Shown: piece by piece, positions 7,106-15,163 of the stretch
How the letters are laid out: the number at the start of each line of letters is the position of its first letter
Numbering within the stretch: the stretch's first letter is position 1
From: Candidatus Ruania gallistercoris
GTDB lineage: Bacteria > Actinomycetota > Actinomycetes > Actinomycetales > Beutenbergiaceae
Reading direction: 5' to 3'
DNA length: 33,108 nt
Assembly (NCBI GenBank): GCA_019116305.1
Contig: DXBY01000301.1
Location: 1 to 33,108 of the forward strand
Notes under the pieces: generated by a model
Told to the model about the DNA's origin: nothing
Databases searched by the model: none
The model's input: only the letters and a program-made list of their open reading frames with translations
Position numbers and translations under genes: made by a program

Positions 7106-8908
7106 TCACAGGCTGACGGCGGCGCTCACCTCGGCGCGGAGCCGTTCCAGTCGTTCGGTGGCTCTGATTCGGCGCTGCCCGAGTGCCGCCGCCTCGGGGA
7201 CCGGCTCGATCACCTCGAGGTAGCACTTCAGCTTCGGCTCGGTGCCGGAGGGGCGGATGATCACCCGATCGTCGGCCTCGGTGGTCCACACCAGGGCATC
7301 GGTGGGCGGCAGGTCGGCGCTGCCTTCGCTCAGATCGATGCGGTCGACGACGGCGGAGCCGGCCAGGGTCTGCGGCGGTGCCGTGCGTAGGTGGTCCATC
7401 AGGCGGGGGATGTCGCCCAGGTCCTGTACGCGGACCGTCACCGGGGCAGTGGCGTGCACGCCGTGGGCGATCGCGAGCTCGTCCAGCACCGACTGCAGGT
7501 CTCTGCCCTCGGCACGCTGCGCGGCGGCAACCCCAGCCAGCTGCACCGCCGCGGAGATCCCGTCCTTGTCCCGGACCTCCTCCGGGTCGGTGCAGTAGCC
7601 GAGGGCTTCCTCGTACCCGTAGGCCAGGTCCGGGACCCGGCTGATCCACTTGAACCCGGTCAGCGTGCTGCGGTGCTCCAGGCCGTGCGCTGCGGCGATC
7701 GCGGCGAGCAACCGGGAGGAGACGATCGAGCTGGCCAGTACCCGCCGTTCGCCGGCGGCCACCAGGCGTTGCGCCGCGTTCTGGCCGAGGATGGCGCCCA
7801 CCTCATCACCGGTGAGCTGGCGCCAGCCGCCCTCGGCAGCGGGGTCGGGGATCGCCGCCGAGCAGCGGTCGGCGTCGGGGTCGTTCGCGATCACCAGATC
7901 GGCCGACACGTCCCGGGCCAGTGCCAGAGCCAGGTCGAGCGACCCCGGCTCCTCCGGGTTCGGGAACTGCACCGTGGGGAAGTCCGGATCCGGTCCGGCC
8001 TGCTCGGGCACCGGGTGGACGTCGATGAAGCCGGCGCGGCGCAGGGCAGCGAGCGCAGCTGCGCCGCCCACACCGTGCATCGCGGTGTGCACGATCCGCA
8101 GGTCCTGGGCGGGTGCCGACGGCACGTCGGTCCGCTCGGTGGGGTGGATAGAGGGCTGGTCAGTATGCCGGTACGGCTCGGACCGGTACGGCTGACCGGC
8201 GGCGCGGGACAGGTAGCCCTCGATGATCTGCTCGTCCATCTCCGTGCGGAACCCCCCGGACCGCTCAGCGTCGGTCGCTGAGCGCCGCACCGCGGCCACC
8301 GAGGGTACGGCGGCGATCCGGGTCGCGATCTCCTCATCCTGCGGTGGCACGATCTGCGCACCTTGGCCCGCATCGGTGACCACCCGGCCACCCAGGTACA
8401 CCTTGTACCCGTTGTCGCGGGCTGGGTTGTGCGAGGCGGTGACCATCACCCCGGCATCCGCCGCCAGCATGCGCACCGCGTAGGCGAGCACCGGGGTTGG
8501 CAACGGCCCGGGCAGCAGCCACGCCCGGCCACCGGCAGCGGCCACCACGTCGGCAGTGTCGCCGGCGAAGTCGGCCGAACCGTACCGGGCGTCGTAGCCG
8601 ATCACCACCACCGGGCGCTGATCCGGGCCGAGCGTGTCCCGCAGGTAGCCGACCAGCCCGGCGGCTGCCCGGATCACCACCGCTCGGTTCATCCGGTTCG
8701 GACCACCTCCGAGCCGGCCGCGCAGCCCGGCGGTGCCGAAGGTGAGCGGGCCGGAGAACCGGTCGGCCAGGTCGGCCAGCGCTTCCTCGGCGGCAGCGCC
8801 GGTGCCGGTCGCCGCATCGAGCAGCGCGGACAGTTCGGCGGCGGTGGCCGGGTCCGGGTCGTCGGCGACCCAGGTACGCACCTGGTCGAGAAGCGTCGGA
8901 TCGCTCAC
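7106..8908 (-). CDS. Phospho-sugar mutase of the PGM2/phosphopentomutase type
   Basis: A 600-residue alpha-D-phosphohexomutase family member. The phosphoserine loop is TASHNPARDNGYKVY (Ser159), the metal loop is NDPDADR, the sugar loops are GFKWI and EEALGY, and the phosphate-binding loop is RPSGTEPKLK. The GFKWI and EEALGY forms and the length fit PGM2-like phosphopentomutases or phosphoglucomutases better than classic ManB. Its ATG overlaps the stop of the PNP gene (ATGA, 8905-8908), so it is co-translated with PNP and most likely isomerises (deoxy)ribose-1-phosphate to the 5-phosphate that feeds DeoC. A proline/charge-rich linker with a repeated PYR motif (PYRSEPYR) interrupts the middle. 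Annotation pipelines often call such proteins phosphomannomutase. Confidence 0.9.
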   Translation of the reverse strand: MSDPTLLDQVRTWVADDPDPATAAELSALLDAATGTGAAAEEALADLADRFSGPLTFGTAGLRGRLGGGPNRMNRAVVIRAAAGLVGYLRDTLGPDQRPVVVIGYDARYGSADFAGDTADVVAAAGGRAWLLPGPLPTPVLAYAVRMLAADAGVMVTASHNPARDNGYKVYLGGRVVTDAGQGAQIVPPQDEEIATRIAAVPSVAAVRRSATDAERSGGFRTEMDEQIIEGYLSRAAGQPYRSEPYRHTDQPSIHPTERTDVPSAPAQDLRIVHTAMHGVGGAAALAALRRAGFIDVHPVPEQAGPDPDFPTVQFPNPEEPGSLDLALALARDVSADLVIANDPDADRCSAAIPDPAAEGGWRQLTGDEVGAILGQNAAQRLVAAGERRVLASSIVSSRLLAAIAAAHGLEHRSTLTGFKWISRVPDLAYGYEEALGYCTDPEEVRDKDGISAAVQLAGVAAAQRAEGRDLQSVLDELAIAHGVHATAPVTVRVQDLGDIPRLMDHLRTAPPQTLAGSAVVDRIDLSEGSADLPPTDALVWTTEADDRVIIRPSGTEPKLKCYLEVIEPVPEAAALGQRRIRATERLERLRAEVSAAVSL

Positions 8909-9738
8909 GAGAGCTCCCGGCGGACGATCTCGGCGAGCAGCGCGGAGATCCGGGGCCCGGCGGCCTTCCCGGCCTCGATCACCTCGGCGTGGGAGAGCGG
9001 CTCCGGGGAGATCCCGGCCGCCAGGTTGGTCACCAAGGAGATGCCCAGCACCTCCAGGCCTGCGTGCCGGGCGGCGATCGCCTCCAGCGTGGTGGACATG
9101 CCCACCAGGTCCCCGCCCAGACGCTTGATCATCTGCACCTCGGCCGGGGTCTCATAGTGCGGGCCGGGCAGCTGGGTATACACACCGTCGTCCAGGCTCG
9201 GGTCCACGTCCCGGGCCAGAGCGCGCAGCCGGGGCGAGTACAGGTCGGTGAGGTCCACGAACGTTGCCCCCTCCAACGGGGACGCGCCGGTCAGGTTCAG
9301 GTGGTCGCTGATCAGCACCGGTGTACCGGCCGGCCACTCCGGGCGCAGCCCACCGCAGCCGTTGGTGAGCACCACGGTCGAGGCACCGGCGGCCGCAGCG
9401 GTGCGCACCCCGTGCGCGACCGCGCGCACGCCTTTGCCCTCGTAATAGTGCGTCCGGGCGCCGACGATCAGCGCATGGCGAGCTCCGCCGTCGGCCTCGA
9501 TCCGGATCGAACGCAGCGTGCCCGCGTGCCCCGGAACCCCGGAGGCGCTGAACCCGGGGACATCCTCGGCGGGCAGCTCGGCCACCTGTTCCCCGAGCAG
9601 GTCGGCGGCCCCGCCCCAGCCGGAGCCGAGCACCAGGGCGATGTCATGGCGCGGAACCCCGGTGCGTTCGGCGAGGGTGGCAGCGGCTGCGCGCGCGGTA
9701 TCGAGCGGGTCACGGGCGTCCTCAAGCTGGGTGTTCAC
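8905..9738 (-). CDS. Purine-nucleoside phosphorylase, trimeric family
   Basis: A 277-residue protein that phosphorolyses purine (deoxy)nucleosides to base plus (deoxy)ribose-1-phosphate. Motifs are LVLGSGWGG near the N-terminus, SGVPGHAG, LTNGCGGL, the signature GPHYETPAEV, GMSTTLEAIAARHAG and SLVTNLAAGI. Together these define the class I trimeric PNP/MTAP family; nucleoside specificity rather than MTA is inferred from the pathway. It begins with GTG 9738, preceded at 6 bases by TAGGTT, and overlaps the downstream mutase gene by four bases. It is divergent from the quinone reductase gene. Confidence 0.94.
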   Translation of the reverse strand: MNTQLEDARDPLDTARAAAATLAERTGVPRHDIALVLGSGWGGAADLLGEQVAELPAEDVPGFSASGVPGHAGTLRSIRIEADGGARHALIVGARTHYYEGKGVRAVAHGVRTAAAAGASTVVLTNGCGGLRPEWPAGTPVLISDHLNLTGASPLEGATFVDLTDLYSPRLRALARDVDPSLDDGVYTQLPGPHYETPAEVQMIKRLGGDLVGMSTTLEAIAARHAGLEVLGISLVTNLAAGISPEPLSHAEVIEAGKAAGPRISALLAEIVRRELS

Positions 9739-9744
9739 CCTTGA

Positions 9745-9750
9745 AACCTA
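9745..9750 (-). promoter_or_regulatory. -10 box (TAGGTT) of the PNP-mutase operon, leaderless type
   Basis: Minus-strand TAGGTT, 6 bases, then GTG 9738. This should drive PNP and the coupled mutase gene. Confidence 0.5.
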
Positions 9751-9783
9751 CCTGCGGAGTCTGCAGCGTGTGGCGCGGACCGG

Positions 9784-9789
9784 CACAAT
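9784..9789 (+). promoter_or_regulatory. -10-like box (CACAAT) before the quinone reductase gene
   Basis: CACAAT is followed by 7 bases and then GTG 9797. It overlaps the ATG at 9788. The same arrangement (GACAAT, 6 bases, start) occurs at 30264, supporting the GTG as a leaderless start. Confidence 0.4.
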
Positions 9790-9796
9790 GGCAGCC

Positions 9797-11254
9797 GTGA
9801 CCAGCACTCCCAGTACTCCGGTGACCGCAGACCAGCACACCAATGTGGGCCGTTCCAGCACCCGCGAAGGCTCGCAGGTGGTGATCGTCGGGGGAGGGCC
9901 GGGTGGCTACGAGGCCGCCCTGGTGGCCGCCCAGCTCGGTGCCGCCGTCACCCTGGTGGAGAGCCAGGGGGTGGGCGGCTCGGCCGTGCTCACCGACGTG
10001 GTGCCGTCGAAGACGCTGATCGCCACTGCGGAGTGGATGACCCTCACCGAGAGCGCCGGTGACCTGGGCATCCGCCCGCGCGGAGAGTCCGAGGCCTCCT
10101 TCGAGGCCGACTTCGCCACTGTGGACGCCCGGGTGCTGCGCCTGGCCAGCGCGCAGAGCCAGGACATCCGTACCCGGCTGGAGAAGGAAGGCGTGCAAGT
10201 GATCGACGGCACTGCCTCGCTGGACGGGCCCGGCCGGGTGGTCGCCGCGACCGAGGAAGGGCCGGTGTCGCTGGACGCCGACGTGGTGCTGCTCGCCACC
10301 GGTGCCCGCCCGCGGGTGATCCCCACCGCGGAGCCGGACGGGGAGCGGATCCTCACCTGGACCCAGCTGTACCAGCTCACCGAGGTACCGGAGCGGCTGA
10401 TCGTGGTCGGCTCCGGGGTGACCGGAGCGGAGTTCGCCGGCGCCTACCGCGCGCTCGGGGCCGAAGTGGTACTGGTCTCCAGCCGGGACCGGGTGCTGCC
10501 GGGGGAGGACTCCGACGCCGCGGACCTGATCGAGGCCGTCTTCAAGCGCCGCGGGATGCAGGTGCTCTCCCGCTCCCGGGCCGCCGGTGCGCGGCGCACC
10601 GAGCACGGGGTGGAAGTCGAGCTCACTGACGGTCGCGTGGTGACCGGTTCGCACTGCCTGATCGCCGTGGGCGGGGTGCCGAACACTGAGGGGCTCGGCC
10701 TGGCCGAGGCCGGTGTGGAGGTCAGCGAGTCCGGGCACATCCACGTGGACCGGGTCTCCCGCAGCACGGTGCGCGGAGTCTACGCGGCCGGAGACTGCAC
10801 CGGCGTCCTGGCGCTGGCCTCCGTGGCCGCGATGCAGGGCCGGATCGCGATGTGGCACGCCCTCGGGGATGCCGTGTCCCCCCTGGACCTGGGTCAGGTC
10901 TCGGCGAACGTGTTCACCGCGCCGGAGATCGCCACTGTGGGTGTCTCGGAGAAGCAGGTCACCTCCGGCGAGGTACGCGGGGAAGTAGTGACGCTGCCGC
11001 TCGCGCGGAACCCGCGGGCAAAGATGCTCGGGATCCGCGAAGGATTCCTCAAGCTGATCTCGCACCGGTCCTCCGGGGTGGTGATCGGCGGTGTGGTGGT
11101 CGCCCCGAGGGCGAGCGAGCTGATCTTCCCGATCACGTTGGCGATCAGCAACAGGCTCACCGTGGACCAGGTCTCCAACGCCTTCACCATCTACCCCTCC
11201 CTGTCCGGGTCTATCGCGGAGGCGAGCCGGCTGCTGCACGATGCGCACAGCTGA
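9797..11254 (+). CDS. NAD(P)H-quinone dehydrogenase, LpdA-type flavoprotein disulfide reductase homologue
   Basis: A flavoprotein of the pyridine nucleotide-disulfide oxidoreductase fold, 485 residues from GTG 9797 (488 from ATG 9788). The FAD motif is VVIVGGGPGGYEA, the second nucleotide site is VVGSGVTGAEFAGAYRALG, the FAD-ribityl motif is VYAAGDCTG, and a C-terminal dimerisation domain follows. The segment where lipoamide dehydrogenases have the redox pair GGTCLNVGCIPSK reads VGGSAVLTDVVPSK, so both cysteines are missing. That matches mycobacterial LpdA (Rv3303c), a quinone reductase rather than a disulfide reductase, and it probably transfers electrons from NAD(P)H to quinones in the cytoplasm or at the membrane. 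The GTG start is preferred for the leaderless -10 box. Confidence 0.9.
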   Translation: MTSTPSTPVTADQHTNVGRSSTREGSQVVIVGGGPGGYEAALVAAQLGAAVTLVESQGVGGSAVLTDVVPSKTLIATAEWMTLTESAGDLGIRPRGESEASFEADFATVDARVLRLASAQSQDIRTRLEKEGVQVIDGTASLDGPGRVVAATEEGPVSLDADVVLLATGARPRVIPTAEPDGERILTWTQLYQLTEVPERLIVVGSGVTGAEFAGAYRALGAEVVLVSSRDRVLPGEDSDAADLIEAVFKRRGMQVLSRSRAAGARRTEHGVEVELTDGRVVTGSHCLIAVGGVPNTEGLGLAEAGVEVSESGHIHVDRVSRSTVRGVYAAGDCTGVLALASVAAMQGRIAMWHALGDAVSPLDLGQVSANVFTAPEIATVGVSEKQVTSGEVRGEVVTLPLARNPRAKMLGIREGFLKLISHRSSGVVIGGVVVAPRASELIFPITLAISNRLTVDQVSNAFTIYPSLSGSIAEASRLLHDAHS

Positions 11255-11295
11255 GGCGGGCGCTGCAGCACGGGGAATCCGAGGCGCAGGGATGT

Positions 11296-11892
11296 TCAGG
11301 CGGACTTGTCGCGCGTGTAGGTGAGGAGGACGACTCCGCTCGCTGTGACGACGCTGTCAGTCAGGCTGAACCTGGCCAGGTGGCCGCGCTCGTCGAACAT
11401 GCGCTTCCCGGCTCCGAGGACGATCGGGAAGAGCAGGAGGCGGTACTCGTCGACGAGATTGTGCGCGGCGAGCCCGCGGACCAGGGTCCCGGAGCCGAAC
11501 ATGACCAGGTCACCGGCGGTCCGGTCCTTGAGGTCCGTGATGGCGGAAGCCATCTCGCCTGTGATCACGTGGGAGTTCTGCCACCCGGGGTCGTTCAAGG
11601 TCGACGAGACCACGTACTTGGGCATGCGGTTCATGGCGGCGACCGCAGGCTCGGAGTCATCGGCGTCCGACCAGGCAGCAGAGAGAATCTCGTAGGAGCG
11701 GCGACCAAGCAGCATGCCGGCTGCACCGACCGTCACGCCTTCCATGAAGTCATTGACGGTGTCATCGCTGCTTGGCGGGACCCACCCGCCGTGTCTGAAT
11801 CCGCCGTCACGGTCCTCATCGGACGACAGCGGTGACTGGATGACCCCATCGATACTGATGAAGTTCACGACAGAAATCCGAGCACCAGGCAT
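11296..11892 (-). CDS. Dihydrofolate reductase-fold protein (RibD C-terminal family), copy 1
   Basis: A 198-residue protein of the RibD_C/DHFR-like superfamily. It has an N-terminal VVNFISIDGVIQSP strand-loop, GMLLGRRSYEI, KYVVSSTLNDPGW, DLVMFGSGTLVRGLAAHNLVDEYRLLLFPIVLGAGKRMF and a closing VVLLTYTR strand. Members use NADPH; substrates of stand-alone versions are mostly unknown. It follows the related gene at 11913-12476 with a 20-base gap and a good AGGAAGG ribosome site, so the two form one transcript. It lacks the deaminase half of RibD and is not a riboflavin gene on this evidence. Confidence 0.88.
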   Translation of the reverse strand: MPGARISVVNFISIDGVIQSPLSSDEDRDGGFRHGGWVPPSSDDTVNDFMEGVTVGAAGMLLGRRSYEILSAAWSDADDSEPAVAAMNRMPKYVVSSTLNDPGWQNSHVITGEMASAITDLKDRTAGDLVMFGSGTLVRGLAAHNLVDEYRLLLFPIVLGAGKRMFDERGHLARFSLTDSVVTASGVVLLTYTRDKSA

Positions 11893-11912
11893 GGGTTGCC
11901 CTTCCTGACTGG

Positions 11913-12476
11913 TCAGAGCGGGCGGTAGCGGGTGAGCACCACGCCGGAGCGGAACGGCCTGGTTTCCAGCAGCTCCAGCCGTGGGAGGACAAACCCGTCG
12001 GGGAAGAGCCGGCGACCGCGTCCCTGCACGGCAGGGTAGACGAAGAGGCGGTACTCATCGACCAGACCGGACGGGATGAGGGCGTGCACGAGACTGATGC
12101 TGCCGGTGCAGACGATGTCCTGCCCATCGGTCTGCTTCAGTGCCCGCACCTCCTCGACCGGGTCGCCGGTCAGCACCACTGAGCGTTCCCAACCCGGGTC
12201 GTCGAGCGTTGAGCTCACCACGTACTTCGTCACCCTGTTCAGGCTCTCGGTGGCACCGGTGCGGTCGTCTGTCCGCTGCGGCCAGTAGCCGCGCATGTCC
12301 TCGAAGGTCTGGCGCCCGAACACGATGGCGTCGTTGGTGGCGTCCTGCCGGGCCATCTCCTCGATCAGATCGTCCTGGTCGTTCTCAGCCTCGGGCGAGA
12401 ACCAGGGATCCAGCATCTCGATCGACCCGTCGAGCGTGACATTCTGGGTCACGATGAATCTGCGCCCGGTCCGCAT
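11913..12476 (-). CDS. Dihydrofolate reductase-fold protein (RibD C-terminal family), copy 2
   Basis: A 187-residue protein with the same fold and order as its downstream neighbour: FIVTQNVTLDGSIEM, AIVFGRQTFEDMRGYW, KYVVSSTLDDPGW, DIVCTGSISLVHALIPSGLVDEYRLFVYPAVQGRGRRLF and VVLTRYRPL. It is first in the two-gene unit and divergent from a TetR regulator, with a GGAG ribosome site 6-7 bases before ATG 12476. The KYVVSSTL.DPGW segment is shared almost exactly with copy 1, suggesting an old tandem duplication that has diverged. The likely role is an NADPH-dependent reductase of unknown substrate, repressed by the adjacent TetR protein. Confidence 0.88.
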   Translation of the reverse strand: MRTGRRFIVTQNVTLDGSIEMLDPWFSPEAENDQDDLIEEMARQDATNDAIVFGRQTFEDMRGYWPQRTDDRTGATESLNRVTKYVVSSTLDDPGWERSVVLTGDPVEEVRALKQTDGQDIVCTGSISLVHALIPSGLVDEYRLFVYPAVQGRGRRLFPDGFVLPRLELLETRPFRSGVVLTRYRPL

Positions 12477-12501
12477 GTCGTCTCCGTTCGTCCCGACGTC
12501 A

Positions 12502-12524
12502 CGATGTTCACGCCGTCCACATCG
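12502..12524. promoter_or_regulatory. Inverted repeat between DHFR-like and tetR genes, candidate TetR operator
   Basis: CGATGT and ACATCG form perfect 6-base arms separated by 11 bases, centred in the 92-base divergent intergenic region. The repeat overlaps TTCACG (12507-12512), a plausible -35 with TAGATT (12529-12534) as the -10 at 16-base spacing for tetR. A TetR dimer here could block both directions. Confidence 0.4.
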
Positions 12525-12534
12525 ACGCTAGATT
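12507..12534 (+). promoter_or_regulatory. Candidate promoter of the tetR gene
   Basis: TTCACG, 16 bases, TAGATT. The predicted start lies near 12541, leaving a leader of about 28 bases that contains the AGGGA ribosome site before ATG 12569. Confidence 0.4.
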
Positions 12535-12568
12535 GGTCGCAGATGACCGTCAAGAGCAGGGAGTGCGC

Positions 12569-13183
12569 ATGTCGAAGACGCAGGAGCGGTACCACCACGG
12601 TGATCTGCGGACCGCGCTGATCGCTACTGGTCTGGACCTCACCCGCGCCGGTGGTCCGGACGCGCTGCGGCTGCGGGAGGTCACCCGGCTGATCGGCGTC
12701 TCACCGAACGCCGCGTATCGACACTTCGCCGATCACCGCGCGCTGCTCGCCGCCGTCGCGGCCGAGATTCAGGACCGGATGGCGCAGCGGATGAGTGCGC
12801 ACACGGCAACCGCTGAACCAGGGGACGCTGCAGCTCGTGCGATAGGTCGGCTGCGGGGGGTGGGCCTGGGTTACGTGGACTTCGCTCTGGATGAGCCCGG
12901 ATGGTTCCAGCTCGCGTTCTTCGCCCCCGAAGGCGTCGAACGCCCCGACGGGTTGATGCCGCCGCCACTGAGGCTGCTGCACGAAGCGCTCGACGGCCTG
13001 GTCGAGGCGGGTGTGCTTGCGCATCAGCGGCGGGCCGGAGCCGAGTGGTCGTGCTGGGCGACTGTGCATGGGTTCGCCGAACTGGCCAGCCATGGGCCAC
13101 TGCGCGACCGACCGCGCCAGAAGGTGCGGGGGCTCGCCGAACGTGCCGTGGACGAGATCATCGCCGGTGTCCTCGGCCAGTGA
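12569..13183 (+). CDS. TetR/AcrR-family transcriptional regulator
   Basis: A 204-residue regulator beginning MSKTQERYHHGDLRTALI, the classic opening of one TetR subgroup. The helix-turn-helix is in LRLREVTRLIGVSPNAAYRHFADHRALLAAVA (about residues 33-64). The rest is the ligand/dimer domain with a hydrophobic DFALDEPGWFQLAFF segment. It is divergent from the two DHFR-like reductases, so local repression of that pair and of itself is the natural inference; a candidate operator lies between them. ATG 12569 is chosen for the AGGGA site 6 bases upstream over an in-frame TTG at 12533 that overlaps the predicted -10 box. Confidence 0.9.
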   Translation: MSKTQERYHHGDLRTALIATGLDLTRAGGPDALRLREVTRLIGVSPNAAYRHFADHRALLAAVAAEIQDRMAQRMSAHTATAEPGDAAARAIGRLRGVGLGYVDFALDEPGWFQLAFFAPEGVERPDGLMPPPLRLLHEALDGLVEAGVLAHQRRAGAEWSCWATVHGFAELASHGPLRDRPRQKVRGLAERAVDEIIAGVLGQ

Positions 13184-13211
13184 CGGGAGTCTTCTGCCGA
13201 ATGACGTGCCC

Positions 13212-13496
13212 TTATCGGACGACGTCTCCCACGACCACCTCGGGGCGCACGGTGGAGTAGTTGGCGACATCAGCCCCGATCTCACCCTTCTCGGTGATCG
13301 CTGCCCACGCTTCGGCGCTCGACACGAGCGCCCAACCGATCGCCTCGTACGGGCCGCCGGTGATCCTGTCGGCGCCCCAGCCGTGACAGTCGCCGCCGAG
13401 CGCAGCAGCGAGCATCGGCATGTGTGTCGACGTGTAGTAGTCCATGTCAAACGTCGACTCGTCGGTCTTCGGATACAGGAACGTCACCCGGATCAT
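13212..13496 (-). CDS. EthD-family small protein
   Basis: A 94-residue protein starting MIRVTFLYPKTDESTFDMDYYTSTHMPML. This matches EthD-like dimeric alpha-beta barrel proteins: VLYP...FD.DYY...H.P, and a late YSTVRPEVVVGDVV. The family is named after a protein needed for ethyl tert-butyl ether degradation, but most members have no known activity. ATG 13496 is preferred to GTG 13502 because AGGA lies 7 bases upstream. It is convergent with the TetR gene, with no clear operon partner. Confidence 0.85.
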   Translation of the reverse strand: MIRVTFLYPKTDESTFDMDYYTSTHMPMLAAALGGDCHGWGADRITGGPYEAIGWALVSSAEAWAAITEKGEIGADVANYSTVRPEVVVGDVVR

Positions 13497-13603
13497 TTGC
13501 ACATCCTCGCACGCGTGGCGCAGGCGCTGCCGCTGAGCGCCGATACCCCCGACCCACTTCCCATACCCTCAGCGTCACCCCGATTCCGCGGGCACTCGAG
13601 GGG

Positions 13604-13632
13604 TTGACCCGCGATTTGGGACGGTGTACCCT
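13604..13632 (+). promoter_or_regulatory. Promoter of the sugar ABC transporter operon
   Basis: TTGACC, 17 bases, TACCCT: a near-ideal vegetative promoter. The predicted transcription start (about 13639) falls inside the LacI-type operator at 13637-13652, so repressor binding would block initiation. Confidence 0.7.
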
Positions 13633-13636
13633 TTTC

Positions 13637-13652
13637 TTGCAATCGGTTGCAA
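13637..13652. promoter_or_regulatory. LacI-family operator O1 (TTGCAATCGGTTGCAA)
   Basis: The core fits the LacI/CcpA-type consensus TGnAAnCGnTTnCA exactly. A third half-site (GGTGCAACC, 13656-13664) continues in register, and GGTTGCAACC at 13645-13654 is itself a perfect palindrome, so two overlapping binding registers are possible. The core TGCAATCGGTTGCA recurs as its exact reverse complement at 18355-18368, strong evidence for a shared regulator. Confidence 0.75.
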
Positions 13653-13681
13653 CCAGGTGCAACCCGCTCGAGGAGTCGACG

Positions 13682-15073
13682 ATGGAGTCAATCAGAGGCG
13701 TCGTACGGGGCGCGGACCGAATGGCGGCCGCTACCCGGCCCCATACGATCCAGGCGCTGCGGGAGTCCGGAGTGAGCCGACGGGGCCTGCTCCAGGTGAT
13801 CGGGGCGGGCGCCGGCGCCGCTGTCCTCACCGGATGCGGTCCACTCAGTTCCGGTGGTGGGGAGGAAGAGGACGGGGACGGTTCGGGTTCGCAGGCGGCC
13901 GAGATCGGCGTCAAACCTGCCGAGGGCACATCGGGTTACGATTTCCTCGTTGCGGTCGGCGACAGCGTTACCGAAGCGAATCCGGAGTTTACCTACACCT
14001 ATACATTCGTGAACACCAAGGTGCGCCCACAGATCGAGCAGCGTTGGCGCGCCGGGAACCCGCCCGATACCGACTACGAGGTCTTCAACGCACAAGTACC
14101 CGCGACCCATGACTTCGTCGAGAACCTGCTCGACCTCACGCCCTATATGGACGAGGAGGTGGACGGCGGCGGCAGTTGGCGGGACAGCTTCGTGGACGGC
14201 GCCATTCTGGAGACCGAGCTCGACGGGAAGATCTACGGAGTGGTGACCGATACCAGCCTCGTGGCCCTGTTCTACAACATCCAGATTTTCGACGATCTCG
14301 GGCTGACGCCACCTGCGACCTGGGATGAGTTGCTTGAGGTGAGCAGCTCCCTGATCAACGAGGGAATCGATCCGATCGCGGTGACCGGGATGTACGAGCC
14401 GTACATGGGAATGTGGCTCGACTACCTGTTTCAGCGGGCGGTGGGCTATGAGGTGGCCAGGGACGCAGCGTTCTCCGGCGACTACGCCGACCCCAGCTAC
14501 CTCAGCGCAGCGGAGAGATTCCAGGAGTTGCGCGACCAGGGCGCCTTCCTCAACGGCTTCCAAGGTACCGACTTCACCGCAGTGCAGATGGAGTTCTTCC
14601 AGGGGAACGCCGCCATGATCCTGATGGGGACCTGGCTCACGGCAGAGATGCAGGACTCGATCCCGGAGGACTTCCAGCTCGGGGTGGCACCGTTCCCGCA
14701 GCTCGAGGAGGGCGGCGAGGACAACAGCTTCACCTCCGCCTCGAACATCATGGTGGTGAACAAGGACAGCCAGAGCATCGATGCTGCGATCGCGTACATG
14801 CGCAGGCTGACCTCGGTGGAGACCCAGACCGCCCGGGCGGCCGAGCAGAATGCAGTTTCGGCCGTCGAAGGTGTCCCGGGGCCCCCGGGCGTGGAGGGTT
14901 TCGAGGAACTCTTCGCCAACGCCGGTGAACTCAACTACCGCTACTTCGGGACCGAGTTCGTCCCGGACCGGCACACTGCGTACTACCGAGAGGTCGCCAG
15001 ATTCTTCTTCGGGGAGCAGGACGCCGCTCAGTTCATCGATTCCCTCACCGAGGCAATGAGCCAGGACTTCTGA
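13682..15073 (+). CDS. Carbohydrate ABC transporter substrate-binding lipoprotein
   Basis: A 463-residue family 1 extracellular solute-binding protein. The N-terminus has a twin-arginine signal (SRRGLLQVIGAGAGAAVLTGC) with Arg33-Arg34 and a lipobox ending at Cys52, so it is probably Tat-exported and lipid-anchored. The 32 residues before the twin arginines are unusually long, but the ATG at 13682 has a strong GAGGAG site 6 bases away. Sugar-binding landmarks include GKIYGVVTDTSLVALFYNIQIFDDLGLTPPATWDELL and GNAAMILMGTWL. It captures a mono- or oligosaccharide for the two permeases downstream; the sugar is not predictable from sequence. The promoter and LacI-type operator lie directly upstream. 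Confidence 0.92.
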   Translation: MESIRGVVRGADRMAAATRPHTIQALRESGVSRRGLLQVIGAGAGAAVLTGCGPLSSGGGEEEDGDGSGSQAAEIGVKPAEGTSGYDFLVAVGDSVTEANPEFTYTYTFVNTKVRPQIEQRWRAGNPPDTDYEVFNAQVPATHDFVENLLDLTPYMDEEVDGGGSWRDSFVDGAILETELDGKIYGVVTDTSLVALFYNIQIFDDLGLTPPATWDELLEVSSSLINEGIDPIAVTGMYEPYMGMWLDYLFQRAVGYEVARDAAFSGDYADPSYLSAAERFQELRDQGAFLNGFQGTDFTAVQMEFFQGNAAMILMGTWLTAEMQDSIPEDFQLGVAPFPQLEEGGEDNSFTSASNIMVVNKDSQSIDAAIAYMRRLTSVETQTARAAEQNAVSAVEGVPGPPGVEGFEELFANAGELNYRYFGTEFVPDRHTAYYREVARFFFGEQDAAQFIDSLTEAMSQDF

Positions 15074-15142
15074 CGAGACGGATCGCGTGCCGGAAGGAAA
15101 GTCCGGGCGACGAACAACCTGATCAACCCGGCGGTGATCGGA

Positions 15143-15163
15143 GTAGCTGCTCGCGGCAGCTGC
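15143..15163 (+). other. Intercistronic mRNA hairpin between binding protein and permease genes
   Basis: AGCTGC-TCGCG-GCAGCT (15145-15161) extends by a wobble pair and a G-C pair to an 8-pair stem. No U-tract follows, so it is not a classic terminator. Hairpins at this position often protect the abundant binding-protein message from 3' decay. Nothing else is recognisable in the 176-base gap 15074-15249. Confidence 0.4.

Noticed and set aside
8161-8205. Repeated CCGTACCGG in the mutase gene as a regulatory repeat
   Set aside because: It encodes the PYRSEPYR linker in frame and is better explained as a small coding duplication.
9722-11248. 508-residue minus-strand open frame
   Set aside because: Antisense to the quinone reductase gene, with His/Gly/Arg-rich composition and no recognisable domain.
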